Positions 23,397 through 36,079 of a stretch of DNA of 64,000 bases are shown here, piece after piece. The position numbers and the translations under genes are program-made. The notes under the pieces were generated by a model. That model was not told where the DNA came from, searched no databases, and was given only the letters and a program-made list of their open reading frames with translations. Every line of letters begins with the position of its first letter. Position 1 is the stretch's first letter. The stretch spans positions 71,702,696 through 71,766,695 of the forward strand of contig CM060188.1 of NCBI GenBank assembly GCA_030549335.1, in the 5' to 3' direction. This DNA comes from Pontederia crassipes (taxonomy: Eukaryota; Streptophyta; Magnoliopsida; Commelinales; Pontederiaceae).

Positions 23397-25846
23397 ATGA
23401 CGGGAACGGTGAGAACGATGGTGGCGGAGAACGGCGGGGAAGGAGGACGGACGGCGAAGGACACTTCAGAGGCTGAAGAGATGGAAAGGTTGACGGACGA
23501 CGTAGAGGATGGCGAGATCGTCGGTGAGGCGGAGGAAGGGGAGGTGGAGGACGTTAACGCTGTCGCCGATGGCGCGCCACCGGAGAAACAGAGGCTATCC
23601 CACCCTTTGGAGCACTCCTGGACGTTGTGGTTCGACAACCCTTTCGGGAAGTCCAAGCAGGTGGCCTGGGGCAGCTCCATGAGACCTATCTACACCTTCT
23701 CCACCGTGGAAGAGTTCTGGGGGTAATCTCTCTTTTCGCCTTCTTTCATGCGCAGCCGATTATGGAAAGCAACTGCTTTTACTCTTTTTTTCTGATCTCC
23801 TTAAAGCGTCATCTAAAATGTAACTGCTTTTACTCTTTTTTCTGATCTCCCTGAATATGATATTGAAAAAAAGATGAAAACTCATTTTTTCCAAGTTATT
23901 TTATAGTTAATAAAAAACTGCGATTGTTTTTTTAATTTGTAGAAAAAGTTAATTTGGAATTAAATCATTTCCTGTGCATGTCCAAGAATATTCTGATAAT
24001 ATTTTATGAATGTATCTCCAACTGCAGTTGTGTTGATGTTTGAATCTCTAGTTGCATTTCTTTACATCTATCTTTCTGTTTGGATATCTACCTAAGCGAT
24101 CTAACCTACATTCATGAAGTTGAGGATTCAAATGATAAAAAATATATACCAGATTATTTCAAACTTTATATCACCGCCAATCTGATATATTTCTTAGCCG
24201 TTCCTGGTACTTTTTCACGCCGCATCAAAATTAAGAAAATTTCTGGGCAACTCCGGAACACACCCTTATTGGAAGCTGGTCCATGCGTATCGTGCTTGTG
24301 TCAATTAATTGCAAACATTGTCCAAAATGAATATGATGACATATCTAGTTATATAATATGTCAATATGCGCTTTTGCAAAATCACTCAGTTGTTCAGTAG
24401 TCAAATATGTGCTCAGCCACTCCCAAATAAACTTCAAATGGAGAAGAGAATAGGACATTATTTTGTGCGAGATGCAATCATGGCTTTTACAGTGTATAGC
24501 ACAATATCAAGCCCTCAGGCGACGATGTTCAACTGTTGACATCTCGTGGTCTCAATGTGCTAAGAAGTAGATACACAACAATTTGTGACCTTGTGAAGCT
24601 GCTGGCTGCTGACTATGTCATGATGTTTGAATATCCAATGTAAGATGGATTTATTAGCCTAGAAATTTCATGTTCTTTGTATATAACTTTCTTATTATAC
24701 ATATTTGTTACTCTTTTTCATTGTTGCCAGATGTTTCTTTTTTAATTTACTTTATATAATGCAGCTGCTTAAGTACACATTATCATTGAGGACCACAATT
24801 TTTAATGTGGGAGTAGTTGTTGTAAACAGTCTATGCTTAAACCATATAACTTTCTATCATTTGTTATGTCAAGAACTTGCATACCAAGTTGCATGTAAGT
24901 ATTGTCAAACCACACTAAACCGTCATCATTTGTTGACTTTTCATGACATAAAACCTCACACGTTACCACTGATTAGCTGAGCTCATTCTGTTTCTTCAGT
25001 CTTTACAATAACATACGTCGCCCAAGCAATTTGGCTGTTGGGGCTGATGTTCATTGTTTCAAGAATGGCATAGAACCCAAGTGGGAAGACCCAGTTTGCG
25101 CAAATGGAGGGAAATGGACCATAAGTTGTTCAAGGGGCAAGGTGGATACATGGTGGTTATACACGGTATGTTCATTCCATTACATGCTTCTTATGACATG
25201 AGAAAAAAAAATGGGGTATATTTGCTTATTAATATCTCTTTTTAAAAGGTGAAATTGTATTTCTACCAGTTTCCTTTCTTTTTTCTTTCAGTTGTTGGCT
25301 ATGATTGGGGAGCAGTTTGACCATGGTGATGAGATATGTGGAGCAGTTGTCAATGTAAGGACAAAGCAGGAAAAGATTTCTATATGGACTAAAAATGGTT
25401 CAAAGCAAGCTGCTCAGGTACCCTGACTTCACAATTATGCAATTATAGATACTATCATTGATATGATGATAATGTAGATTGGGAGCAACATCACTCTTGG
25501 TGCATACTTCCTTTTCTGTCTCCTTATTATAGGTGGTCAACATTCTCTCACAATGTATCTTATATTGGTTAAATTTCCTTTTTATAGACGAGCATTGGGA
25601 AGCAATGGAAGAATGCTCTAAACCTCAATGAAACTATTGGTTTTATACTTCATGTAAGTCATTTTCAAATAGTCTTGTCTATATTTCATGAATATTATCC
25701 TGTGTGCATACATATAACCGCAGGCCTCATGCTTCATGAGGAAACTTCTGTCAGGAGTCATTTTAATTTTTTAATTTTTTTACTTTGGATTTCAGGATGA
25801 TGCTAAAAAGCATGATCGACATGCCAAGAGTTCTTTTCAGGTTTGA
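23397..25846 (+). CDS. eIF4E: Translation initiation factor eIF4E (cap-binding)
   Basis: Exons: 23397-23722, 25000-25165, 25292-25417, 25588-25653, 25796-25846. GT-AG throughout, phases consistent, 735 bases, 244 residues. eIF4E binds the mRNA 5' cap and recruits eIF4G to start translation in the cytoplasm. The acidic N-terminal tail of about 70 residues is typical and variable. The core reads [20 protein letters not shown], then [33 protein letters not shown] and GFILHDDAKK. Tryptophans of SWTLWFD, EFW, KWEDP and TWW fit the cap-stacking and core positions, and the two cysteines flanking [10 protein letters not shown] fit the plant redox pair. The ending (SSFQV) replaces the usual NRYTV-like end. 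The start at 23397 is the first ATG after the promoter; the internal ATG at 23418 is an alternative. The five-exon structure is the usual plant one. Confidence 0.95.
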
Positions 25847-26613
25847 TATTCCTTGTAGTCATGGCCATTTGCCTTGCCGCCCCTTTTATCATCCGAGTAC
25901 TATAAAACAATGTAGATGATCATTTTCATCCCTCGATATCTGGAAAAATTCTTTGGAGAGTTGTTTTTTTCAATTGTAAGCAAGAACTTAACAGATTTAC
26001 CAGATTCTATACCCCTATCATTGGGTCTCTCTTTCCATGTGCTTGGAGTGGGCGCGTTTTGTTAGCATGTTTTGATAACGTTGTCTGGCGATACGTGGCC
26101 AGGCTTTTTGAGTTGCCATCAAACTCCTCATCAAATCCTGTTCTTTCTCTGTACCTGGTCTTCCCTTCGAGCAGAGCATGCAGCAATTATCCATAAAGCA
26201 GAGCATGCAGATTTCACACGCACGCACACAAGAAAAAAAAAGTTTTTTTTTTCGGGCTTTTATATTTAGTCACACACGCATACATAATTCAATGGTGGCA
26301 TTTGATTTTAATCTTTATCTCGTTGGCTTTTTTCTTTTCGAAAAATAATTGCCGTCTTTCGAGTAGCAGTAGAACATTCGAGGCTGATAACGCCTTCTTA
26401 ATTTACCAATTCGTCAACTAATTTCGGATGTAACCTCTTCTCAAAAAAAAATTTTCGGATGTAACCGAGGAAAGAAATGCTCTCTCTCATGTTCGTAAGT
26501 CGTTGGCTAGGTATGCAAATTCGCACTGATGGAGAAACTTCGAATACTTTATTAAGGTTATGCTGAACTTAACGTAGAAAAAAAAAATTGTTAAGAGTGT
26601 TAAAGGAGGTTAA
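25847..26613. other. eIF4E 3' flank and intergenic DNA, no gene seen
   Basis: The 3' untranslated region of eIF4E probably lies in the first few hundred bases. A short CACACG/A-rich tract occurs near 26215-26240. I see no further gene. Confidence 0.5.
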
Positions 26614-26622
26614 TTTTACTTT

Positions 26623-27424
26623 TAGGATTTAATGTTCTTGCTACCCATCAAGAATGCCCCCTACCATTTCACACATCCCCGATCAAGAATCAATGGCCCA
26701 AATCTAATCGCATTGCTTATTTTGTCGGTTCACATGCGTTTTCTCCTTCTTTGTCGCCGGCCATTTTCCTTCTCGGGTCGACTGCTCTCCTCTTCATCAG
26801 ACCTTCTGCAACTCTTCACCTTGTCGTCGAGCTGTGTGCTCGCCTCGCCTGAACAGCCGAAGTAAGTGAGCAGATCGACGGCGAACATCAACAAGGGCAA
26901 GATCCCCATCATGCTTTACATGAGGGGCACGACTCACTCAGCAACGAGTCTCAGCGGTCTCGCTCGGCATTCTCGTTCGGCGGCTAGATTCCTTCGACAA
27001 TGAGCGCGTCCGGCGGTGTCGCTCGCTCGTTGACCGAAGGGCGGCGAGATTCCCTCAGTGGAGAGCACGTTCCTTCGACGGCGAGAGAGGATTTCGGCGA
27101 TGAGAGATTCAGCACGTTCCTTCACCGGCGGACGGAATACACATCTCATTGAAACCCGATGTCACGACGATAGCAAGCTGCGGCATTGTGCAGTGGTAGC
27201 GGCGGGCGGCGAGCTGCGGCAGAGGTGGGCGGAGAGCTATGACATTGGGCAGCAGCGGCGGAGAGAGATGAAAAGGACCATGACAGGGGATACACATGCT
27301 CGAACCGATTTGAATTGCACTTGAATCGTGCTTTCCTGATCCACTGTACACGTTGCATCCGACGGTCCTGAACGAAGGAAGCAAGATGCTACCCATTTAA
27401 GTGGGTAGCAGGCCCATTAAAACC
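26623..27424. mobile_element. Mutator-like element with GC-rich cargo (Pack-MULE candidate)
   Basis: The ends form an imperfect inverted repeat: GGATTTAATGTTCTTGCTAC on the left against GGTTTTAATGGGCCTGCTAC read inward from the right, 19 of 23 positions alike including the following CCA. A 9-bp direct repeat, TTTTACTTT, flanks it (26614-26622 and 27425-27433), the size Mutator elements make. There is no transposase. The interior (26720-27350) is sharply GC-richer than its surroundings and has short open frames on both strands (for example 27058-27324), as expected for captured host exon sequence. I do not recognise the donor. GTGGGTAGCAG and TTGCTACCCAT near the ends also form a local hairpin. 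Confidence 0.65.
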
Positions 27425-27618
27425 TTTTACTTTCATCATAAAATCTTTTTACTAGAACTAAATTAATTTTTGCATTACCCTCGTTTCCAGAGATATGGAT
27501 CATCACAAATTTAAACACTCGAGGATGAACCCTTTAATTGTAGGAGTTGCTGAATAATGAAGTTATTGGCATAAGAAGTTGGAAGATGAATTTTACTTAA
27601 AGATGTTGTGAAGAAATA

Positions 27619-28083
27619 GGGTAAATTTCGTCCCTCAACTTTGAATTGATTTCAAATTGATCATCCAACTTCAATTTGTAATTAGAACGTCCTTCATATT
27701 TATTTTCTTACACGATTAGTTTCCTTGACCGGTGATAGTGGGTTTCTCGATTGTCTTGCGTATATGGCCGCCACGTGAGTATTTTTTCTTACATCCACGT
27801 TATTCAAGTTATCCATGTCATTTAACATACTAAATTGGGCCCCAACTTTGAGTCAATTTCTAAACGGTCCTCCAATTTTAATTTATAACTAGAACGTCCT
27901 CCAACTTTTAAATTTATTGCATGATTCATCCACTTGACCAGTAATAGGAGTCTCCCGATTACTTTGTTGACATGGCGTAATAAAATATAATAAAAAAATT
28001 AACTTTATTGACATGACATAATAAAAAAATAAAAAAATAATGAGGAATGTCGACGAGCTCGCAAAGGGGGCGCTGCCCACCCC

Positions 28084-28115
<32 letters not shown>

Positions 28116-28699
28116 TTTTCTTCCTTGTGGTGAGGAGCAAAAGGGAGGCGTCCTCCTCTACCAGCTCGCGCGTCGACGAGCTGGAAGAGGGGGGCACCAA
28201 CCCCCTCGACCCCTATTTTGTTTTTTTATTTTTTTTATAATAATAATAATTATTATTATAATATTTTATTGTATCATATCAACAAGTTATTTTTTTTATT
28301 ATATTTTATTATGATACATCAGAAAGGTAATCGGAAGATTATTTATTACCGGTCAAGTAGATGAATCGTGCAATAAAATTAAAGTTGATGGATGTTCTGG
28401 TTACAAATTGAAACTGGGGGACCGTTTAGAAATCGACTCAAAGTTGGAGGACGATCCGTGTAATTTACCCGGTTTAATATATTAAATGACATGGATGACT
28501 TGAATGACATAGATGTAAGAGAAAATGACTCATGTGACGACTACGTATAAAAGGCAATTGGGAAACCTACTATCACTTATCAAGGAGATTAATTCTGCAA
28601 AAAACAAATATGAAGGACGTTCGTTCTAGTTACAAATTAAAATTGGGGGATTGATTTGAAATCGACTCAAACTTAGGGAGCTAATCGTGTAATTTACTC
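27619..28699. mobile_element. Foldback Mutator-like element with long inverted arms
   Basis: Two arms of roughly 400 bp (27619-28010 and 28250-28699) are reverse complements, starting GGGTAAATT and GAGTAAATT. Within each arm a block like AACTTTGAGTCGATTTCTAA occurs twice, so the arms are themselves duplicated. A 9-bp direct repeat, GAAGAAATA, flanks the element (27610-27618 and 28700-28708). The centre (28020-28240) has a long C-run followed by CA repeats, GTCGACGAGCT words on both sides, and A/T-runs. There is no transposase. The transcript would fold into a long hairpin. It lies upstream of RPS16. Confidence 0.8.
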
Positions 28700-28828
28700 G
28701 AAGAAATAAGATTAGAGTAACAAAGTATTCATCTTTCGCCCAAGGGCAAATTAAAGTTTGGAGAGATGAGAGCTTTTGAAAAGTTTGAGATTCCAAAACT
28801 TAAATACTTTACCTTTGAAATGACTTGA

Positions 28829-29494
28829 GGGTGCGTTCACTACATTGTCATTCAACATTACCTAACAATATAGATTGTCTCTCAGAAAGATTGCCACTTG
28901 TTAAATTATTAGCAATGTACATTACCTTGTTTACTATGCATAAGTAATCTATCTAGCAATCCATATTAGTTATTTATAAGAAAATACAAATTTATGAGTT
29001 AATATACAGTTTTTACCAATATACCCCTAATCAAAAGAATTATTTTTAAATATATAAATTATTTGTAACTTCATAAACTTAAATCACAAATATATATATT
29101 CTCACCTATAAAATTAAAATTTATAAAATAATTAATATATTTTAAAATATGATAATAATATAGTCATAATAATTATAGTATTTATTTGATTAATTTTATA
29201 CTTTATTTAATTATTATTATAATTTATTCAATGTGTTTTAGAATTTATTTAAATAAAACTGGAAAGGACAAATATGAAAAGTAAAATTTAAAAAATTACA
29301 ACTCATGTGATAATGTAAATTGCCTACCCTCCCATGGACAATCTGCATTGTCACTTCATAAGCAATGCAGATTGCCTGGATAATGCAGATTGTCCATTAC
29401 TTGTCACAAGTGAACAAGGTAATGTGGTAGGTTCAGATAATTTAATATAATATTATCTAATAATGTACAAAAATTATCTCTAAAGAACACCCCC
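28829..29494. mobile_element. MITE candidate
   Basis: The ends are GGGTGCGTTC and GAACACCCCC, a short imperfect inverted repeat, flanked by TGA on both sides (28826-28828, 29495-29497). Near the right side, GCAATGCAGATTGCC, ATAATGCAGATTGTCC and similar words repeat, and ATAGATTGTC near 28870 is their inverted relative. The interior is AT-rich and non-coding. A 3-bp flank fits PIF/Harbinger-type insertion, but TGA is not the usual TWA, so the class is open. Confidence 0.4.
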
Positions 29495-29833
29495 TGAATG
29501 CAAAGTTTTCGATTGGGACAGCCAGGATTTGGTTTATAACTTATCATGATAGTTTAAATTAACGAATTCAAATATTTTTATCACATAATTGTAGCTCTCA
29601 TAGAAATTTAATTATCTATTTTAAAATATGTTTATATATTTTTAAATTCATACTATAAATATATATTCCCATATCTTTTTTTTCGACCCTAATAATTCCG
29701 ACTGAAAATTAATTTGTTAACTGAGTCATAGTAAAAATAATAATAACGATAATAAATAAAAGATTGTAAAGTTAATTGGACCTAGTGGCCGAATAGTTTT
29801 AGGCCTGGCCTCATTAGTCATTACCACTAAGTT

Positions 29834-29920
29834 GGCCCAGAAGAGGAAGTAAAGTTTTTTAAACAAGTGCTCATCTTACGCAAGCCCTCGTTTCAATCCA
29901 TATATAGGCCTAAAACCCTA
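29834..29920 (+). promoter_or_regulatory. RPS16 proximal promoter: site II, TATA and telo-box
   Basis: GGCCCA at 29834-29839 is a reversed site II word (TGGGCC), TATATAGG at 29901-29908 is TATA-like, and AAACCCTA at 29913-29920 is a telo-box. Site II plus telo-box is the known pairing in plant ribosomal protein promoters and couples transcription to growth. The start site lies between here and 30016 and is not visible. Confidence 0.6.
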
Positions 29921-30015
29921 GCGAGGGTGCTCACGTTGTCGCCTCCGCCGCCTAAAGTTGTCTCTTGCTCCGCGCGTAGTGTTTCCTTCTTTGCTCCGGT
30001 GATCTCTCCGGCGAT

Positions 30016-30447
30016 ATGGCGACCACAAAGTCCGTCCAATGCTTTGGACGGAAGAAGACGGCAGTGGCGGTCACCCACTGCAAGGAGGGCCGCGGTCTCA
30101 TTAAAGTGAACGGCGTCCCGATCGAGCTCGTGAAGCCGGAGATCCTCCGCCTCAAGGCCTTTGAGCCCATCCTCCTGCTTGGCCGCCACCGCTTCGCCGG
30201 CGTTGACATGCGCATCCGCGTCCGCGGCGGTGGGAAGACCTCTCAGATCTACGCCATCCGCCAGAGCATGGCCAAGGCCCTCGTCGCGTATTACCAGAAG
30301 TACGTCGATGAGCAGGCCAAGAAGGAGATCAAGGACATCCTCGCCCGCTACGATCGCACCCTGCTGGTCGCCGATCCCCGCCGCTGTGAACCCAAGAAGT
30401 TTGGTGGTCGTGGTGCCCGCGCTCGCTTCCAGAAGTCTTACCGTTAG
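30016..30447 (+). CDS. RPS16: 40S ribosomal protein S16 (uS9)
   Basis: A single exon of 143 codons, full length for plant S16. The protein starts [20 protein letters not shown], carries the uS9 core [15 protein letters not shown], the loop [20 protein letters not shown], and ends [14 protein letters not shown], the basic tail that reaches into the decoding site next to P-site tRNA. It is a structural protein of the cytosolic small subunit. The coding region is strongly GC-rich at third positions, unlike its surroundings, as in many monocot housekeeping genes. Site II and telo-box promoter words lie upstream. The absence of introns could mean an old retrogene, but a normal promoter and perfect frame point to a working gene. 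Confidence 0.97.
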   Translation: MATTKSVQCFGRKKTAVAVTHCKEGRGLIKVNGVPIELVKPEILRLKAFEPILLLGRHRFAGVDMRIRVRGGGKTSQIYAIRQSMAKALVAYYQKYVDEQAKKEIKDILARYDRTLLVADPRRCEPKKFGGRGARARFQKSYR

Positions 30448-31610
30448 AGGCTTTGCTATTCGTTTTGGTCCAAAAAAGGAGAGTACTTTGCATCTTTGCT
30501 GGTTGTGTCTTGAGATGAATGGTTAAATTTTGAACCTTTAGGCTTTGCACTTATCGTATGCAATTTATTCTGTTATGAACAATGTTTCACAGCATCCAGT
30601 GGAATTTTCTGTAGGATTATGTTACAATATGTGCTTTGAATGTTAGTTCCATTGAAGATTCTTTGTGTGGGCGATGCTGTGGTGTTTGAATCGGTAAATT
30701 TGGCAGTAATACTTTTGACGTTATTATGGATATTTGATACTTTTAGAGTTGGCGACTTCCTAGGTCATGGTAGCTGGTGTTCTTAGGAATATCTAGTTGA
30801 TAGTTTTTGCAATGATTCCATGGTTTGAGGTATGCTCTTACGATTTGTTTGGTTGGCGGTAATCTTTTAGCACATTTTACTTGAAGTTGAGTGCGTCCTA
30901 TGTTTATAGTGCTTAAGCTGTAACATGTTGCCGAAGTTTTTCCATACTGTTTAATTTGTATCTTGATATGTTCTTTTACTGATTATGACTTATATAACTC
31001 CTCGAATGTTTGAGTTTCACTTATCTATATTTATTTAGTGCAACTTAGTCTCGGTCCGGCAGTCACATCCTGTAACTAGCCAGCACATCCTCTTTCACTG
31101 TCACAAAGTATTCTACAACTCTCACCTACAATACCGATATCATGTAATTGTATATAGCTCTGTGATGATTTGAGATTCTTTCCTCTATTCATAAGGTTAC
31201 CATGGCTGCACTCTCTTCCTCTTCTTTGGCTCCCTTGTTCCTGCTCTTCATCAAGCCTGTCACTTTTCTTCATCAAGCCTCATTCCCTGCTCCTCTTTTC
31301 TCTATTCATACTTAGATGAACTCACTGCAGCTGAGCATGCCCTATCAACCTCCTGTTATATGTGAATTCTCTTCAACAACCTTCACTCGGTCTGTAACAA
31401 TATTATTGCGTTGTTAGCTCCTAGCAGCATTCAATTGCCTTCCCCGACCTACAGAGCATCGTCACCAGCTACGAATTTCAGATGCCAATGAAAATTAATA
31501 TGTTAATGTGTATTATATGGATGATGATGTGGTAGTTTAATATTCTTTTAGAGAAGATAGGATGTGTGACAAATGCTCCATCCAGTTTTATTTATAGCTT
31601 GTTATAACAT

Positions 31611-32310
31611 TCAGTAGGAATAAAATAAAATATATGCATAATAATTTCACAAATAAATAACTTAGAGACGATTTGAAAGTTAGACTAGGAGAGGATATAA
31701 TTCCTCAAGTGACAAAGTTTAAATATTTAGGATCAATTGTCAGACAAGATGGTGAGATTGATGACGATGTTAATCATAGAATTCAAGCTGGTTGGTGTAA
31801 GTGAAAAAAAGTCACTGGAGTTTTTTGTGATAGAAAAGTACCCAATAAAGTAAAAGGAAAATTCTATCGTACTATAAGGTCAGCAGTGTTATATGATAGT
31901 GAATGTTGGGCTATGAAGGGACAACATGAACGTAAAGTGGGGGTAGTCGAAATGAGGATGTTGAGATGGATGTGTGGTCATACAAGATTAGATAAGATTA
32001 GGAATGATCATATACGTGAACGAGTCGGAGTGGCTCCTATTAATGAGAAAATGGTAGGGAATCGTTTGAGATGGTTTGGTCATCTTCAGAGAAGACCATT
32101 AGATGCGCCAGTAAGAAGAGTAGATCAATTAATTTGGAGTCCGATTAAAAGAGGCAGAGGGAGGCCAAGACGAATACTTGGCGAACTAATAGAGCAAGAT
32201 TTATTGGTGAATAATATATCGAAAGGTTTGGTTACTAATAGAGCGGAATTGCGTCGTATGATTCATGTAGCCGACCCCACCTAGTGGGATAAGGCTTTGT
32301 TGTTGTTGTT
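31611..32310 (+). mobile_element. 5'-truncated RTE-type LINE
   Basis: The insert is flanked by a direct repeat GTTATAACAT (31601-31610, 32311-32320). It ends CCTAGTGGGATAAGGCTTTG plus (TTG)n, the 3' end typical of plant RTE elements. S2 lacks it: there TTTATTTATACCATATATTG runs straight through at 46940. The element keeps only the C-terminal end of its reverse-transcriptase ORF. It is the likely source of the machinery for the SINE-like copies nearby, which share its last ~70 bp. Confidence 0.92.
31660..32284 (+). pseudogene. RTE LINE reverse transcriptase, C-terminal fragment
   Basis: The reading frame begins near VTKFKYLGSIVRQDGEIDDD, then HRIQAG, and meets a TGA near 31803 where the family usually has tryptophan. 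It continues VLYDSECWAMK, MRMLRWMCGHTRLDKIRNDH, NRLRWFGHLQRRP and KRGRGRPRRILGE to a stop at 32282-32284. These are the standard motifs of the RTE C-terminal region. The polymerase core and the endonuclease are missing through 5' truncation. Confidence 0.9.
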
Positions 32311-32622
32311 GTTATAACATATATTGGGAAAACGTTTTTACACCACCACTCAACCACCCCCTTACCATTTTTTTGTGTTGAATGATACATTTTCCTCCTG
32401 ACATCTTTCTTCTCGACTTCCTTCTGGTGTGTTAATACGTTGGGTCCGCGACTTCCTTCCTGTGTGTTAATACGTTGGGTCCTGTTATCACCTATTGATC
32501 TTGCAGAAGCAGACTCTCCTCTTTGCACTAACGGCTGTATGATTTCCCCTCTTTGCACTAACGGCTGTATGATTTCCAAAATGACTGATGTTATGTTGAG
32601 AACATTCTGACTCTCCCCTTGA

Positions 32623-32841
<219 letters not shown>

Positions 32842-34013
32842 TGATCCTTGGGTGCGTTTGAATACTTACATGACATGACAAGGTCGCCTGTTGTCGATTG
32901 CCTTCATTTATGAGGTTTCTCGAAATAATCTTGATTATTCGGTACGTTAGAGTTCTTTTAGCGTATATGATGTTTTGCGAGTGACATTTAAATGGGGCTT
33001 TGCACCTTCTAGTCGAGTTTTGATTGACTATGCATTTCTAGCGACTGGTCAACGTATAATTGACTCTATGCATGGTTTGTCCGTCGATGTGCCTGCTGCT
33101 CTCCCAATTACTCTAATAACTTAATGAGGCGGACAAAAGTCTGAAAAGTTAAGCAGGGACTGATTAGAAATAGTTGTCAGGCTTAGTTGGATCGACAAAT
33201 GTTGAATGGTCTCCTTGTAAGTTCTCTTTTGGGGGTGGCAGGAAGGGTAAAACATAGAGAAGGAAAATGTCTTATTACCCTCGATTGGATGTATTATGAA
33301 AAAGGAAAGGAGTGGAAGTCCCTTCCATTTTCCTCTCAACACTTCACTTTTCTTTCAACCCTGAAATGAAATGTAAAGGAGGGGAAATCTCTAATTGAAC
33401 AGAATTTCTATTTAACCATATTTAATTAGGCATAAATATGTCTATGAAAGGATATATTCATCCAAATAGTATTATCATGTAATTTCCATTCTCTTTCCTT
33501 CCCCTTACTCATGTCATCCAAATAAGATTTGATTAATACTTCGCCTCCATTTTCTTCCCGTCGATTAACCTTTTCCTCACAATAAATCTTCAATCAAATA
33601 GAGCGTTAATAGTTATGTACAAATTTGAGATGCAACCTTAAATGTTATTGTCAGCCAACCATATGTGTTGATTTTATTCTTATAATTAGTGCAATTTTAT
33701 TGAATTATCTATGTGACATTTTTATTGTTATATGTAACCAAACATTCTACTTATTCATGTTCTTGAAGTGAAGGTAGTATAATCTGTGTATGCATGACAC
33801 GGTTTTTATAGTGTTAAATAGATGAAGAATTTTTTTGAGGGGATTGAAAAGTCATTGAACCTCAAAGGAAAAATACAATTTCTAACTGAATTATGTAGCT
33901 CAGCGTTTTGCTAGTCATGTCTTGCCCCATTGATATGTTATTGTATCTACCCTCCTTACCTGCAGAAAGAAAATATGAGATGTATTTTCATTGTTTACAC
34001 AGTTCTGTTGTTT

Positions 34014-34195
34014 AACTCCGTCTATGTTTTATAACCGGTCCCAAGTCCGGATGAAGGAGGAGGGTTGTATTAGGCTCCGACAGCCAGCGTAAAATCCTGT
34101 CGAATTTCATGAACATGAATCAACGAATATGGCGTCGTATGATCCATGTAGCCGACCTCACCTAGTGGGATAAGGCTTTGTTGTTGTTGTTGTTG
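34014..34195 (+). mobile_element. SINE-like copy forming the 3' end of the RPL15 insert
   Basis: AACTCCGTCTATGTTTTATA to (TTG)n, full length and close to the copy at 19343-19520. It has no direct repeats of its own: the only matching repeats lie outside the RPL15 fragment. It was therefore already in the RPL15 intron before the joint insertion, or joined during it. Confidence 0.85.
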
Positions 34196-34894
34196 TATGT
34201 TGAGAACATTCTTAATCATGCTATGTTTATGTATGATGAGTGGTGATCTTTGTGATGTTTTCATCACCTAAACTTTTGTAATTTTTGTAACTATTTATGC
34301 ATCAATAAATGCTTTGGATGATTAACATTCTGGTCAGTCATCCTTTTCCCCCTAAAAAACATCTCTAAATATGCACCCGTTCAACATGAGCGAAATAGAA
34401 ACCCCTGGCCCTTTAGATACTTATGCTTTGATGTTATGGTTACGAGTGTGACCACCCACTCCAGAAATCTGTCCACACCCATAAGCCAGTTCCAACTGTT
34501 GTTCTGGCAAATGATTTCTTATGTTAAGAAATCAGTAGTTCTAATTGATTGTTTCAGAATTGATTTTTAGTTCTAAAAACAGAATTGATTTTAGTTTGAA
34601 GGTCTGTGTATGTGATTTATTTGTTTGCTTTTTTAGGTTGGTTATATTGTTTTAGAATCGTTACACTTGAATTGGGGTTGCCTCCTATGTACTGTTTTGT
34701 TTGTGCTGTATCATTTAACTGTTTTGTTTGTTTCTTGGTCTCTTCTGTTTTTATTCATGATCGGACAATTTGTAGAGTATCCGAGTACAACATATCTCTA
34801 TTTAGTAGTGTTTCAAAAAAAAAATCTTTTCACCAAATTCACGATTTGAATTTATTGTTGTATAAAAATCTTTTCACCAAATTCTCAAAATTGT

Positions 34895-34978
34895 TATGAG
34901 CGGGCTTTAAAGATCAAGGGACGTGTCCTAGGCTATGGTCATCCAGACTATTCAGAAACAATGCACCATCTTGGAACG
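34895..34978 (+). pseudogene. Orphan TPR exon (kinesin-light-chain-type repeat)
   Basis: In frame it reads YERALKIKGRVLGYGHPDYS, then ETMHHLGT, ending at a GT donor (34979). The pattern RAL-K-K-VLG--HPD---T---LG is a kinesin-light-chain/nephrocystin-type tetratricopeptide repeat. No neighbouring exon of the same gene is seen and no clear acceptor precedes it. It is a captured fragment. Confidence 0.6.
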
Positions 34979-35940
34979 GTAATGGGTTCATTGCTTATTG
35001 AGAAATGAACTGCGGTTACATAAGTTATTTGCCCACTAGAATAAGTTACATCTATCATAGTTCAACTTTATTGATGCTGGAAAGATCTCTTAACTGTGAT
35101 ATTATTCTGGTTGTCAAACAACAAGCGGAACTTTTATCTTTACCTTGGGACAGTACTTCATGATATAAAACTTGTGATGCCACTTTTTTTGCAAGCAACA
35201 TGGCGTTAGCCTTCAAATGATTAAGATCTTTATCCTTGTTATAGCACTTATCTCAAAACCTCAATATATCAAATTAGCATCAGAGACCATCAAATAGTCC
35301 AAAAAGCTTTCCTTCTCTTGCAATGTTCTGCACTAATCAATAAACTCTGCAACTAATATTTGTTTTGTTTAATGATAATCAATTTGGACAAAAGGCTTGC
35401 TTAGTATCGTGAACTCGTAGAGTTTATATACCAAATAAACTTAGTTACAAAGTAATTATTATGCAATCACAATAAATATTATGCACATATATAAGATCCA
35501 TAACTAATAAAAAACGATATATTTGACTAATATGAGATAAATATTAAAGTAATGGATGCTCTCAAAAAAAATATATTAAAGTAATGGAAATAAGTACTAT
35601 AACTTACAACTAATAAGTGCTAAGTAACTATCAACAATTAGGTATATTAAGTTAACAAAAAAATAAAAATGATTAAAGGTGGTTACATTAAAATTTCTAC
35701 CCGATACTCAGAATACTAATTTCATTCTCGATCACAAATACATTAGTTAATAAACTATTTAAGATTCTATAAACTTTTTTTACTGTACACAATGAAGAAT
35801 CGTGCATAGAGTCGTACACACTAGTGCAGAATGCAGAATCATATAAACTCTATGAGAGTTTATAAGTTGTACAAAGTTGTAAACTGATTTTTATGTAGAA
35901 TATAACAGTCTAAGTTCTTTAGTAATTTACATCGATTTAG

Positions 35941-36079
35941 GCGGTATCCAGAGGTGATGGCTGCCATATCAGCTTTAAAGTACTACAGAGAGCTGCCTGA
36001 GCTTCCTAGTGATTTTGTTGTACCTGCAGCAAGGAAGACTGATATGCTTGACTTTCTGCAATATGTCTTTGGGTTCCAG
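35941..36079 (+). pseudogene. Orphan callose synthase (GSL) exon
   Basis: A 139-bp exon bounded by ATTTAG before it and GTTTGT after it. It reads RYPEVMAAISALKYYRELPE, then LPSDFVVPAARKTDMLDFLQ and YVFGFQ, the N-terminal Vta1-like region of plant 1,3-beta-glucan synthases, closest in feel to the CalS9/CalS10 (GSL10/GSL8) group. The next exon (KDNV-NQREH) is absent. The frame is clean, so the capture is fairly recent. The full enzyme is a plasma-membrane protein of about 1900 residues; this is about 2% of it. Confidence 0.8.

Noticed and set aside
24080-24400. Plus-strand frame of 106 codons
   Set aside because: Lies wholly inside eIF4E intron 1 and looks like no known protein.
28040-28240. 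Plus-strand frame with poly-Pro and CA-repeat-coded residues
   Set aside because: Comes from the C-run and CA repeat in the core of the foldback element.
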